NCBI RefSeq assembly: GCF_963576675.1
Contig: NC_088910.1
Span: 107,288,807 to 107,352,806 of the forward strand
Length of the DNA: 64,000 bases
Direction of reading: 5' to 3'
Source: Euphorbia lathyris
Lineage: Eukaryota; Streptophyta; Magnoliopsida; Malpighiales; Euphorbiaceae
A model generated the notes under the pieces. The model did not search any database. It saw nothing but the letters and a program-made list of their open reading frames with translations, and was not told the origin of the DNA. A program made the translations under genes and the position numbers. Positions 21,961 through 32,505 of the stretch are shown piece by piece (position 1 is the stretch's first letter; every line of letters begins with the position of its first letter).

Positions 21961-23551
21961 TGATAGCTCCCATTTATATAGGGTTTTTAGGATTGTTTTA
22001 GCTCGTTTTTGCTTTATTTCCATTCAATTTCAGTATCATTTTGCTATCTTTCAGTTAAAATCAGTAATTTCCATTATTTATGGCATTTTTTGTATTTTCA
22101 GGCGTTTTGGGACTGATTGAGCATTTTCGAACCAGACCCGTGCCTTGTGGAGCACCTCCGGACAATTCAGGGACCGTCGAAGCAAATTTCAGAAGTCCAG
22201 GGACCAAAACAAAGAAAAACCGGACTCAGCCCCAATTTAGTGCATGTCTTGCCGAGACAGTGCCTGTCTCGTCGAGACACTGCCCGTCTCGACGAGACGA
22301 GGCGGGCCGATGGTTCCCAAAGGGAACCATCGTGTGGTGTCTCGACGAGACGCCTAGTGTCTCGTCGAGACACCCTCTTGTCTCAACGAGACGAAACGCT
22401 GGGAAGCAATTTCCCAACGTTTCCTCACTCCCTAGGCGCGAATTTCAACCTGCAAAATGCCCAAACTACCCCTAACTAAGCCTCCACTATAAATAGAACA
22501 GGATGTCATCTTTGTTAGGTTACTTCCTTTCCCTTTTTGTTCTTCTCTTTTTCTTTCCTTGTATTAGTTTTTATTATTTTTGATTTACTTCGATTGTAAC
22601 AGTTCTTTAGCTTCTTGAAGATTGAAATAGGAGAGTCCTCTCCTAATTTGTGATCAGGATCAGACGAAATCGGGTTTTATATTCCTAATTCCTTATTCTG
22701 TCTCTTACTTTTTGCTTATTTGAATTAATGATGATTCAGGCTTATAATGCGTGGTATAATTGCTTGTTTAGTTTAACTATGAACTAATCCCTAACCAATC
22801 TGGGATGGGGATGATTTGATTGCATAACCATGTATGATTAGGGATTTAGTTTACTGGATTGTTTCCAATTGATTAGATTATGCGAGCTTAATGTCTTAGA
22901 TTTGTCAGGGATAGGATGATTGCTAGAATGAGATTCGATGATAATCAACTAGCCTGACATAGCAGAACCTAACGCCTTGAGTCTGACAAATTTAGGATTG
23001 CAGATAGGTAGTTACCTGACCAAGGAATTACCTAATCTGAATTAGCATAATCTGACCTCGCTAGAGACCACTAGGAGTGCGGGCTAGTGGCTGGGCTACG
23101 GCTTTAGCCTTAATCACCATAGACCCTAATGCTTTGCATGCCCTAGGTTATATGCCTAATCAAGCCGTCAACCAAATGCATGTGATTAGACTACAGGAGA
23201 TTGACAATCTCCACGTGGTTAATTAGGTGGTTACCGTCAATTATCATTATGATATGAAACTAAATCCCAGTAACTCATACATGGGATCCAATTAAGGGAA
23301 TCCCCATCTTAGATTGTTTCATCAATTAATTCGAATTCTTCCTTGTCAAACGCTTTTATCTTTTATTTTAGAAAATTTGCCTCTTTAATCACTCCACCAC
23401 ATATTCAACCTTCCGAACAATTGTGTGCCTACCTTGGGCCGACTAGTTGTGATAAATAGTTCTTGTGGTTCGATCCTGTGCTTAGCACTATATTACTTGC
23501 TGCGATAGGATACACTTGTCCTATTAACCTCTATATAATTTACGAGCATCA
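21961..23551 (+). repeat. E4 3' LTR
   Basis: 1591 bp. Same ends as the 5' copy. Lacks one 20-21 bp palindrome unit in its array (22245-22393). TATA box at 22488-22495. Confidence 0.95.
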
Positions 23552-23556
23552 AAATC

Positions 23557-26500
23557 CCAGTCGGGTTTAGAAATAATAGGTGCACTGACTAGAGCTGTTT
23601 TCAACGTTTCGAAAGCTTTAACGCATTCTTCATTAAAATCAAAGGTTGAATCTTTCATGAGTAGATTAGTAAGTGGTTTGGAAATTACAGAAAAATTCTT
23701 GATAAATCTTCTGTAAAAACCGACATGTCCTAAAAATGATCTTACTCCCTTAACAGTAGTTGGCGGGGGTAATTTTTCTATTACTGAAGTTTTTGCGCTA
23801 TCCACTTCTAATCCTTTTTCAGATATTTTGTGACCTAAAACAATTCCTTCGTCAACCATGAAATGACATTTTTCCCAGTTTAATACCAAATTTGTTTCTT
23901 CACACCTAGACAAAACTTTATCCAAGTTTTTTAGGCACGAATCAAAAGAATCCCCATAAACTGAAAAATCATCCATAAAAACTTCCATGATATCTTCAAT
24001 GAAATCATTAAAAATTGCAGTCATACAACGTTGAAATGTTGCAGGTGCGTTACATAGACCAAAGGGCATTCTCCTATATGCAAATGTTCCGTAAGGACAC
24101 GTGAAGGTTGTTTTGTCCTGGTCATCCGGGTAGATATATATTTGAAAGAATCCGGAGTAACCATCTAGAAAACAGTAGAAAGCATGACCAGCTATCCTTT
24201 CGATCATTTGATCAATGAAAGGAAGAGGAAAATGATCTTTCCTAGTTGCTTTATTAAGGTTCCTATAATCTATACAAACCCTCCAACCAGTGGTGGTTCG
24301 TGTAGGTATTAATTCACCTTCGTCATTCCTTACAACTGTTATGCCTCCCTTTTTAGGTACACAATGGATTGGACTAACCTATTCACTATCCGAAATAGGG
24401 TAGATGATTCCATTGTCCAGAAGTTTAGTAATCTCATTTTTGACTACTTCTTTCATATTCGGATTTAGGCATCTTTGCCTATCCGCTTTAGGTGGCTTAT
24501 CTTCTTCTAAGTGAATTCTGTGCATTACGATACTCGGATTAATACCTTTTAAGTCTGAAATTTGCCAACCCATACTTCCTATCCTATTTCTAACAACTTC
24601 TTTCAATTTCTCTTCTTGAACTTGTGTTAATTTGTTAGAGATAATTATAGGTAGAGAATTGCCTTCGCCTAAGAAAGCGTACCTCAAATGACTTGGTAAT
24701 TCTTTAAGTTCTAATTTAAGTGGAACTATAATCGAAGGCGGAACCGGTCCATCTTCTCGAATCAAAGGTTCTGGGTCCTTATCTTCTAGTTCCTCACTCA
24801 TTATAGGTTCTATTATTTCTTCTTTTTGAACAATGCCATTGACACATTCTTCAATCAAATCAAGTTTCATACAAGCGAAATCTTCCATAGGATATTTCAT
24901 CGCTTGGTTCATATCAAACTCAATCTTATCATCCCCTATTCGTAAAACTACTTTCCCTTCCGACACATCAACTAGAGCACGTCCCGTGTTCATGAACGGT
25001 CTACCAAAGATTAGCGGACAATTAACGTCATAAGCAAAATCTAAAATAACGAAATCGGTAGGAAAAATAAATTTTTCAACTTTAACTAAAACATCCTCAA
25101 TTATACCGTATGGTCTTTTAGTGGTTTGATCCGCTAATTGCAAAACCATATTGGTACGTTTGATATCTTCTTCTAAGCCTAACTGATTAAAAATAGATAA
25201 CGGCATCAAGTTAATGCTTGCTCCTAAATCACAGAGACAACTGGGAAATTCAATATCTCCCAATTTACACGGAATGGTAAAACATCCGGGATCTTTGAGT
25301 TTTGTGGGCAAATTACTTGACACAATTGAACTGCAATCTTCATTTAGTGAAATGGATGAAATTCCTTCCCAACTGATTTTCTTTGAAATTAAATCTTTGA
25401 GGAATTTACCATAATTGGGAATTTGCGTAATTGCATCCATAAACGTCAAATTAATATGCAAATTTTTAAGTTTGTCTAAAAATGTTAAAAGTTGTTTGTC
25501 ATCGTCCTTATTGCGGACTTTGTGTGGAAAAGGTGGTTTGGGTACAAAAGTTTTTGTACTAGAGTCAATTGGTGCATCTTTTTGATGTAATGTATCTTCT
25601 TTGGACTTTGGTAAATCAGTTCTAGGTAAAGTCGAATTTCCTGGCATTTCTGGACCTAAGTAATTTTTCCCTGAACGAAGAGTGATAGCCTTAACATGCT
25701 CTTTCGGATTTTCTTCCGTATGGCTTGGAAGACTTCCCTCTTTGCGTGATGGAATTGATTTAGCGAGTTGTCCAATTTGAACCTCCAAATTATGGATGCT
25801 AGATGATTGGTTTTTAATAAGCTGATCGAATTTATTCTCGATCCGTTTAAAACCATCGTCGTGATTACTTATTTTTCCGCTCATAGCATCAATAAATTTG
25901 TCGATTTTAGAAGATAAATTGCTAATCGTATCTCTTGATTGATTTTGATAATTAGTGGTACGATTTTGATTAGCATTAGCATTATTATTATTATCTTTCC
26001 AGTTAAAGTTAGGATGATTTCTCCATCCAGGATTATATGTATTGGAATAAGGGTTATTGTTTTTATTTTGCCCTTGGACAAAATTTACCTGTTCAATTTC
26101 GCTCATACCTTCGTAATCCACATCCGTTTGGATTGGCTTACCATTAGGATCACACGGTGCCATAAACCTATCAATTTTCTGCGATAAGGCAGAAAATTGG
26201 GCTTGCAACATCGCAACTGGATCAAGATTCACTATACCTTTAACTGATGATGTTGCCGAGGATGATGGTTTCACTATTGGTATGTGTCCACGTTCCGCAG
26301 GCCACATACTACTGGTAATTGCCATATCCTCCAAAAGTTCTCTTGCTTGGGCAGATGTTTTCTTCATGAATAACCCTCCAGACATAGCGTCCAATGAACC
26401 TTTAGTTGTAGGATTTAGTCCATTATAAAATGTTTGCATTAAAAGTTCAGCGGGCAATTGGTGGTGTGGGCATAAACGTTGAAGTTCTTTAAAACGTTCC

Positions 26501-27103
26501 CAAGCCTTATAAAGAGTTTCATTATCATTTTGAGAAAAAGATGTTAACTCTTTAATGACTCTTGCGGTTTTTGCTAAAGGAAATTTTTTTAATAAAAATG
26601 CTTGGGCTAATTTCTCCCAAGTCTCAAATGATGCGGCTGGCATAGAAGTTAACCACTCTTTGGCTCGATCCTTCAAAGTAAAAGGAAAAAGGCGAAGTTT
26701 GATTGCTTCTGCAGTTACATCAGTAATTTTAAAAGTGTCACAAATTTCTAAGAAATTTGTCAAATGGGTATTAGGATTTTCGTTAGGTAACCCGTAAAAT
26801 GTTACGTTATTTTGCAACATATTAAGCAATGATGGCTTAATTTCAAAATGGTGTGCATTAATTTGGGGTCTAACTATACTGTTTGTTACCCCCGGCCACT
26901 CCTGACCTAGCGTAATCCATGAGTGTAGCCATAATTTCTGGCTCGGTAACTCTGGTTTTTATTGGGGTCTTGTTTTTGTTTTTGTTGTTGTTGTTTTTGT
27001 TGTCTCTTTTGTTCTTCTTAAGAGTCCTTTCAATTTCTGGGTCAATAGGCTCTGGTGGCGTGCCCGAACTTCGAGAACTGCGCATGAACTTGAAATTGTG
27101 CAC
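23557..27103 (-). pseudogene. E2 gag-protease-RT
   Basis: Minus strand from ATG 27103. The N-terminus (SSRSSGTPPEPIDPEIERTL) is in another frame than the rest; a one-base change in the G-run near 26887 accounts for it. Gag blocks: TFYGLPNENPNTHL, KEWLTSMPAASFETWEK, ERFKELQRLCPHH. No CCHC knuckle is visible; an Asn-rich stretch occupies that region. The protease has [15 protein letters not shown] and LIFGRPF. RT begins near 24400; a TAG at 24379-24381 replaces the Trp of the conserved SDSEW block. RT continues with [13 protein letters not shown] and [10 protein letters not shown] up to the E4 junction (PDWDF). Confidence 0.88.
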
Positions 27104-27254
27104 GAACCGGAACTACCTTCAAAACAGAATTTGAAAAATAAATATATTAGTAACTAAAAATAAATAAAATATAAAAGTTTGAATAAGTATGAATAAACCT
27201 AGATTCGAAATAAAATACAAAAAAATCTAAATTTTTGTGAAAAATTTTGGCGTT

Positions 27255-27271
27255 CTCCGGCAACGGCGCCA
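27255..27271 (-). promoter_or_regulatory. E2 primer binding site (tRNA-Asp)
   Basis: Minus strand TGGCGCCGTTGCCGGAG, 6 nt inside the 5' LTR edge. One mismatch to the tRNA-Asp(GUC) 3' end. Confidence 0.85.
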
Positions 27272-27277
27272 AAAACT

Positions 27278-28763
27278 TATTGAGCGATTTCCGCAAGTGC
27301 ACGGTATACGCTTGTAGTAATAAAAGATATCGATCCCACAGGGAACGTTTTTTAACAAAGACTTATTTTGAATCGGTTAAATTTACTTATAAGATTTATA
27401 GTAAGGAAAATCGTTAAATCGGTTTTGGTTTTGAATCTGCTAGAATAAGAATTAGATTAGAGTATGAAGATGTTAGAAAATATTCTGATTTAAGAATGAA
27501 TTTGCAAGACAGGAACGCTTAGTACTTTTTAGAAAAGTAAACAAATGTATTTGTTTACATTAAGCAAAGAAAACAACTTTAGACTTTGTATAAATTATAA
27601 AGATGAAAGAAATGACGGAACCTCTAATTTTTAGGCTTTGAACGCAACAATCCTCCTAACTGGTTTAGATTGCTTCCTTAACCAAATTAAAACTCTACCG
27701 AGATAATAATTTGTCTAAGTGTTCAACAACGTTTCCTTGTAAAGATTTTGAATTAAACTACGTTTTAATGAAAACACCAGCATCAATCCACTTCGGATCC
27801 TTTACCAAAGTGCTGCATAAAAATCTATCGAATAGAACGGACTTTATTAGATGAAATATAAATTGATACAAGTTTACAGAGAACAAGGAGCATGGAAACA
27901 TTCGACGACTTGTAAGTGAATGGGTTGTCAATCCTTTCCTTGGGTTTCGTTAGAGTTTGTCAGACTCAGGGGCGAATCCTCTACTCAATCTTCTCGTTGA
28001 ATCTTCGTAATAGAGACGGGGTCTGTCTACTACCAAAATGTAAACTAAATTTGAACAATGTCTAAACGCTACTGTATTTGTTATTATTGAATAAACAATG
28101 TGTGTACATCATATTGTTTTGAACAGAAATGAAATCTAAATTCTGAATCACTTGACTCGGAATTTCTGCATAAATTCTATACTAATCTCTTTCTTCTACT
28201 TCTCTTCAACTCTTCTTCAACTCTTTATTTATATATGTTGAAGAGTCTTGATTGAAGTGTCGTTTCCGTTGTGAAGGATCGTATCCGTTGTGAAAGGACG
28301 TCTTTATCCACCCGAACGAACGCGTTTCATCGAAAACGAAAGTGTGCAATTTGGCTTCTACAGATTTTCTGCTCTTACCGAGAATATGTAATTCTCGGCT
28401 GAGAATGGGGGAGCATCATTTTGGTCTTCGAACGAAGGGAAGGAGGAGCTGAAGGGAGCGTGTCGCGACCGAGAATTGGGGGAGCCGCGGTCGCGGCACA
28501 GAACGTTTTCGCTTCTTCGGCTTTCGTTCTCGTCCTCGATTTGGCGTTATTAATTTTCGTCGTCTTCGACTCCTTTTGTAGGGTTTTTCTTCTGTTTTTG
28601 ATCCTTTTTCACTCCTATTTGGATGTTACCAAATATTTATGTACCTTGCATGAAAGAAACATATTCGAGAGTAAAAGTATTCTAAACAGATATAAACAGC
28701 ACAAATTCATAGCAATATTGATGTAATTATTGATGATATTTTAGGTATATTTTGGGCTTAACA
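27278..28763 (-). repeat. E2 5' LTR
   Basis: 1486 bp, equal in length to the 3' copy. Its inner terminal dinucleotide is TA rather than TG in plus orientation. The CpG-rich inverted motif is at 28459-28499. Confidence 0.95.
28226..28233 (-). promoter_or_regulatory. E2 5' LTR TATA-like box
   Basis: Minus strand TATAAATA in the 5' LTR, matching 6604-6611 in the other copy. The likely core promoter of E2. Confidence 0.5.
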
Positions 28764-28786
28764 CGTGTATGGGAAGTTCTTCAGTC

Positions 28787-29008
28787 TAAAAGTCCAGAGA
28801 CTCACTTACGCGAGGCGTGCTTCAGCTACGCGTGGCGTAAAAGACCCAATTCAAGCAATAAAATCTCAGAAACTCAAACACGCGAGGCGCACCCCAGTCT
28901 ACGCGGGGCGTGGTTGAGACAACAAGATCTGGATTTGGTCCACATGCAGAAGATTTCTGACGGAATGGGCAAATACGCAGGGCGTCTCCCACCATACGCG
29001 AGGCGTAT
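28787..29008. repeat. ACGCGAGGCGT doublets in E3 LTR (right)
   Basis: Three near-palindrome pairs, each 20-21 bp start to start, separated by about 55-70 bp. They continue the array left of E2. Confidence 0.75.
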
Positions 29009-29048
29009 CATGGGAAATCTGCAGAAAATCATACCCCTACTTGATGTG

Positions 29049-29057
29049 CATAAATAG
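29049..29057 (+). promoter_or_regulatory. E3 LTR TATA-like box
   Basis: CATAAATAG about 40 bp after the last motif pair, the same order (array, then TATA) as in E4. Confidence 0.4.
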
Positions 29058-30060
29058 GAGTGACTAGCACTCATTTAGGAAGCTTTCTTTGATATACAAA
29101 CTCTTGTTATAGATTAGCTCTTTTATATAGCTAAACTTTATCACCTTGAGAGCTTGTTCGTTGATTCCGACATTCCGTCAAAGTTCCGTTCCATCTCCGT
29201 TCACCAAGCTCGAGAGCTCCACCTCCAAGTCCTAAGAGACGGCCTTGAGTCCGGTTAGCTAGTTCCGAGGGTGGATTCTTCCTTTTTCACTTGCTAATTA
29301 GCTTGTACTCTTCCTATGTACTAGGCTTAGTTGTATTTCATATTTACATTCTCCATATTTATAATTTATGATTCATAATCTCTTTTTCTATATATGTGTT
29401 GATGTTTGTTACTTGTTTTGATACTCGTAATTGATTATTGTGTAGGGGAACGCGATTTCCGACGCCATTCGGGCTATCCTTAGGGATTCATATAGGTGTT
29501 GCCTTACCAGAAGTGACGCTCCGGAAACCGTAGGAATTGACAAACCATGGAACTTACGGGCCTTAATTTCTGGTCCCAAGCATTAGACATGCCTTGACTA
29601 GGAACCACGTAGTCCAAGTACTTCACGGGTCGGTCTTACTACACGTAGTCGTCATTGCAAGAGTAAATCATTAACCGTATATATATTTGGAGTCATTGTT
29701 TGTCATATTTATAACTTATCGCCATCCGTATCATTTCGTAGAGTTTTTGTTATATAAATTTGTCTCACCGTAGTTAGGAGTAGTTTGTAGTTGTTCCCCG
29801 AATCAACTCAAAGTATTCACCGCTTAGATAACATATAAAACCGAGTCGTTTAATACTTGTAGTTATAAATCCCGTGGATTCGATACCCGGTCTTAACCGG
29901 ATTATTACTTGATACGACGGGGTACACTTGCCCTTAAGTAGTGGCGTCTAGTAGAGATAGAGCATTTAGGAAGATCACATCCATAGTCATAATGCACTTA
30001 TCATAATATACATTTCGTCGTAGAAGCTCTACCGTACGCTAACACGCCTCATCAAGTTTT

Positions 30061-30077
30061 TGGCGCCGTTGCTGGGG
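30061..30077 (+). promoter_or_regulatory. E3 primer binding site (tRNA-Asp)
   Basis: TGGCGCCGTTGCTGGGG, 6 nt after the LTR end, one mismatch to the tRNA-Asp complement. Places E3 in the Athila group. Confidence 0.8.
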
Positions 30078-30224
30078 ATTTATAATTTCTTGCAATATTA
30101 GACAAAAACGTTTTATTGTTAGTCTAAGCATTATTTTTGTATAAATTGTTTATATATACCTTTTATATATACTTTTTACTAACAACATTTTTTCTTGTTT
30201 ATAATTATTTCATTTATTTATTTT

Positions 30225-30637
30225 ATGCACACCCGATCCCGGAGTGATACTCTCGTTCCTATTGATCTTGAAATTGAACGTACTCTTTGTAGGATTCGGA
30301 GAGAGAAAATGGCAAACCTCAACAATGAAGCTAACCAGCCCGAGGTCAACCAAAGGCCGCCGACGCAACCCGTAAACAACAACCGCAATGGTGGAGGCAA
30401 TGACATGCGCTCGATGATGGAGATTCTTACTTCGCACCGTCATCAAAATCGCAACGGAATCATTGCCCCCACCATCCCGGCCAACACATATGAAATCAAG
30501 ACTAGCATGATCCAACTCATCCAACAACTTGGCCAGTTCGGAGGAGAACCCCATGAAAACCCTAACGAACATCTAGACAAATTTCTTATGTGTGACGAAA
30601 CTTCTTGGCAAAACGGTGTACCGGTTGAGGCCGTCCG
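30225..30637 (+). pseudogene. E3 gag, N-terminal fragment
   Basis: Starts MHTRSRSDTLVPIDLEIERT, closely related in pattern to the E2 gag start (PEPIDPEIERTL). Continues through IQLIQQLGQFGGEPHENP, the Athila gag block, and is cut at 30638 by the copia LTR. No stop before the cut. The remainder should lie beyond 64000. Confidence 0.8.
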
Positions 30638-32491
30638 TGTTGGAAAAATAGGCTAACGTATAGCAGCGGAAATATAAAATTTTTAACCTATTTCCATAAA
30701 CCACAAGATCCGTTAACTATTATTTCATATAAAGAGGGATAAGAAGAAATACCTTTTAGATGTTCTATCTACCGTTGCAAACGAAGTGCCCACAACTCTT
30801 ACTTCGAGTTCTCGAGCACAGAACAAAACAAATATAAGATCAAGTTAGAATCAACCGTTGAGTAGCAACCAAAATAGATTGCCTCTAATTAATCAACACA
30901 ATATCAAGGATAAAGAAAGAAAGATGAAAATCAATTGAACGGAAGAAAGCGGTAGAAAATCTCATCCTCGGGCTAGGGGGTTTGAAATTCTCTCTCTCTC
31001 TTAGTGTGGAATTCGAAATTCTCAAGGGGTTGGGATTTCGAAAATCCCTTAGGGGTATTTATAATCTTCCTTGTATCTAATCCTTAGTTAGATAGAATTA
31101 GGTTATTGAATAAGCATTCAATTCGGAATAGAACTCTTAATTATTATCTATTAATATATCTAAATATAAAAGATAATAACAATAACCTTATTGGATAATA
31201 ATGGGAGTAATTTAATCTAATTAAAACTCCTAACTTAGTTATCCTTTAATTAATTTAATTCATAATCCTAATCTAATTAGAATAGATAAAATCAAATTAA
31301 TTATTTATGTATTTATTATACATAAATTTCGACCCCCATAGTCACTGGGCCTTATTGGGCTCAGTTGGGCTTCCGTCAATTAATTAATATCTGTCTCTCT
31401 TTTGGGTTCCAAGTCTTATGTGTGACCCATTAGGTTCTTATTGCTTCTAGCCGTATGCAACTTATTAAAATTAATTTTCAAAGAATTATATTTTAATCTT
31501 TGTCATAACGGAATGATGTACAGAGTATGTGATTAGCAAGTCCGTAATCATTCCCCTAGAGCTATAAGAAGACAGGTTGATTCTGTCATTGACCTTTCAG
31601 TATTAGTTACGGTATAATTCGATCCTTTATCAACTACGTCCTTGAACTGAATCTTATGACTATGGGTAATGTCAAGTCACATATAGCGAGACGTTCGTTT
31701 TACTTGTTCTTGGCCGAGTCAACTCCAATTAGATAGGTTAAGAGAAATCTAATTTCATTCTTAAGCTATCACCTTGCAAGGATTTAGAGTCAAGACTTCC
31801 ACAAGCGATCCATGGACATATCTCCCATTTATCGGGAGTGATAAATGCTCAATCCAATATATAACGATCCCGCAATCACTTCCTGTGATACCCAACCTCT
31901 GCTGTTCATACCCTAGAGTCATCTCTATTAAGGATCGTGTTACAACAGGATCAAAGCGTCACATTCCATAATCCAGAATACCAATTAATATTCCTTTGAG
32001 TCTGAGGATTATTTATACCTATTAATACTAATGAGATGTACATGTGACAAGGATGAATCTACCCATCCTGTTATCTCAAGTCGAGTCCCCAATCCTAATG
32101 AACTACTTTTCATCGGATCCATGTAACTGTCCAGATATCTATATATATGAGGCTTGTGAGATCAGATTTCTGTCGGAAAGAAGACATTGTTACATGCAAG
32201 TCTCAGCAGTGATATGTCAATCCTAAACATATCACTTGACTTGGGGTGGTTTTAAGTCTATTAGTTTATTATAAAGTTTTGTCTCACTTCATGCTTGTAT
32301 GAACACTTTATAATCACTTTAAAACAAACTTACGGATTTCCTTTTATTAGACTTTATTTAGTGCTTAAAAGGGATTGCCTTTATATAGTTATAAAACATA
32401 TATCTCATTAAAACAAATGATATAAAGAACACTTCATTTACATTAAGTTTGTATCCTAGAACAATTGTCTATAGGACACTAAACCCCAACA
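30638..32491 (-). repeat. Copia A 3' LTR
   Basis: 1854 bp, TGTTGG...CCAACA. TATA-like TATAAATA (minus) at 31056-31063. Near-identical over most of its length to the shared LTR and clearly diverged from the solo LTR at 59148. Confidence 0.93.
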
Positions 32492-32504
32492 TACTCCCAC
32501 TTGG
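32492..32504 (-). promoter_or_regulatory. Copia A polypurine tract
   Basis: Minus CCAAGTGGGAGTA directly against the 3' LTR. The identical tract precedes the shared LTR at 58762-58774. Confidence 0.75.
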
Positions 32505-32505
32505 A

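Larger units (their letters stand above)
13677..23551 (+). mobile_element. E4: Athila-lineage element nested in E2 pol
   Basis: LTRs 13677-15288 (1612 bp) and 21961-23551 (1591 bp) start TGATAGCTCCC and end GAGCATCA, flanked by AAATC on both sides (13672-13676 and 23552-23556). They differ at roughly 25-30 positions plus loss of one palindrome unit, so it is comparatively young. Internal order: tRNA-Asp primer site, gag, protease-RT-RNase H-integrase, about 1.5 kb non-coding, polypurine tract. It lacks an env-like ORF, so it is shorter (9875 bp) than E2. Confidence 0.95.
5656..28763 (-). mobile_element. E2: Athila-lineage Ty3/gypsy element with env-like ORF
   Basis: Two 1486-bp LTRs (5656-7141 and 27278-28763) differ at roughly 30 positions by eye. 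Both outer flanks carry CGTGT (5651-5655 and 28764-28768), so both ends come from one insertion. On the minus strand: 5' LTR, tRNA-Asp primer site, gag-protease-RT, RNase H-integrase, an Athila-type env-like ORF, a second smaller ORF, purine tract and 3' LTR. E4 is nested in pol at 13677-23551. Without E4 the element is about 13.2 kb. Confidence 0.92.
28764..30054 (+). repeat. E3 5' LTR, second segment
   Basis: Resumes with the duplicated CGTGT (28764-28768) and ends CCTCATCA at 30054. With the first segment the LTR totals about 1755 bp. Three more ACGCGGGGCGT-type doublets occupy 28787-29008 (spacings about 20, 21 and 21 bp). A TATA-like CATAAATAG lies at 29049-29057. Confidence 0.75.
5187..30637 (+). 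mobile_element. E3: Athila-type LTR element (5' part)
   Basis: The 5' LTR begins TGATAGGGGCG at 5187 and ends at 30054, followed by a tRNA-Asp type primer site and the start of gag. E2 lies within the LTR (5656-28763). The copia array cuts the gag at 30638. The rest of E3 should resume right of the window, past the array. Confidence 0.75.

Noticed and set aside
31774..32226. Short plus-strand frames repeated in all copia LTRs (also 58044 and 60516)
   Set aside because: Antisense to LTR transcription, short, and repeated only because the LTR is repeated.
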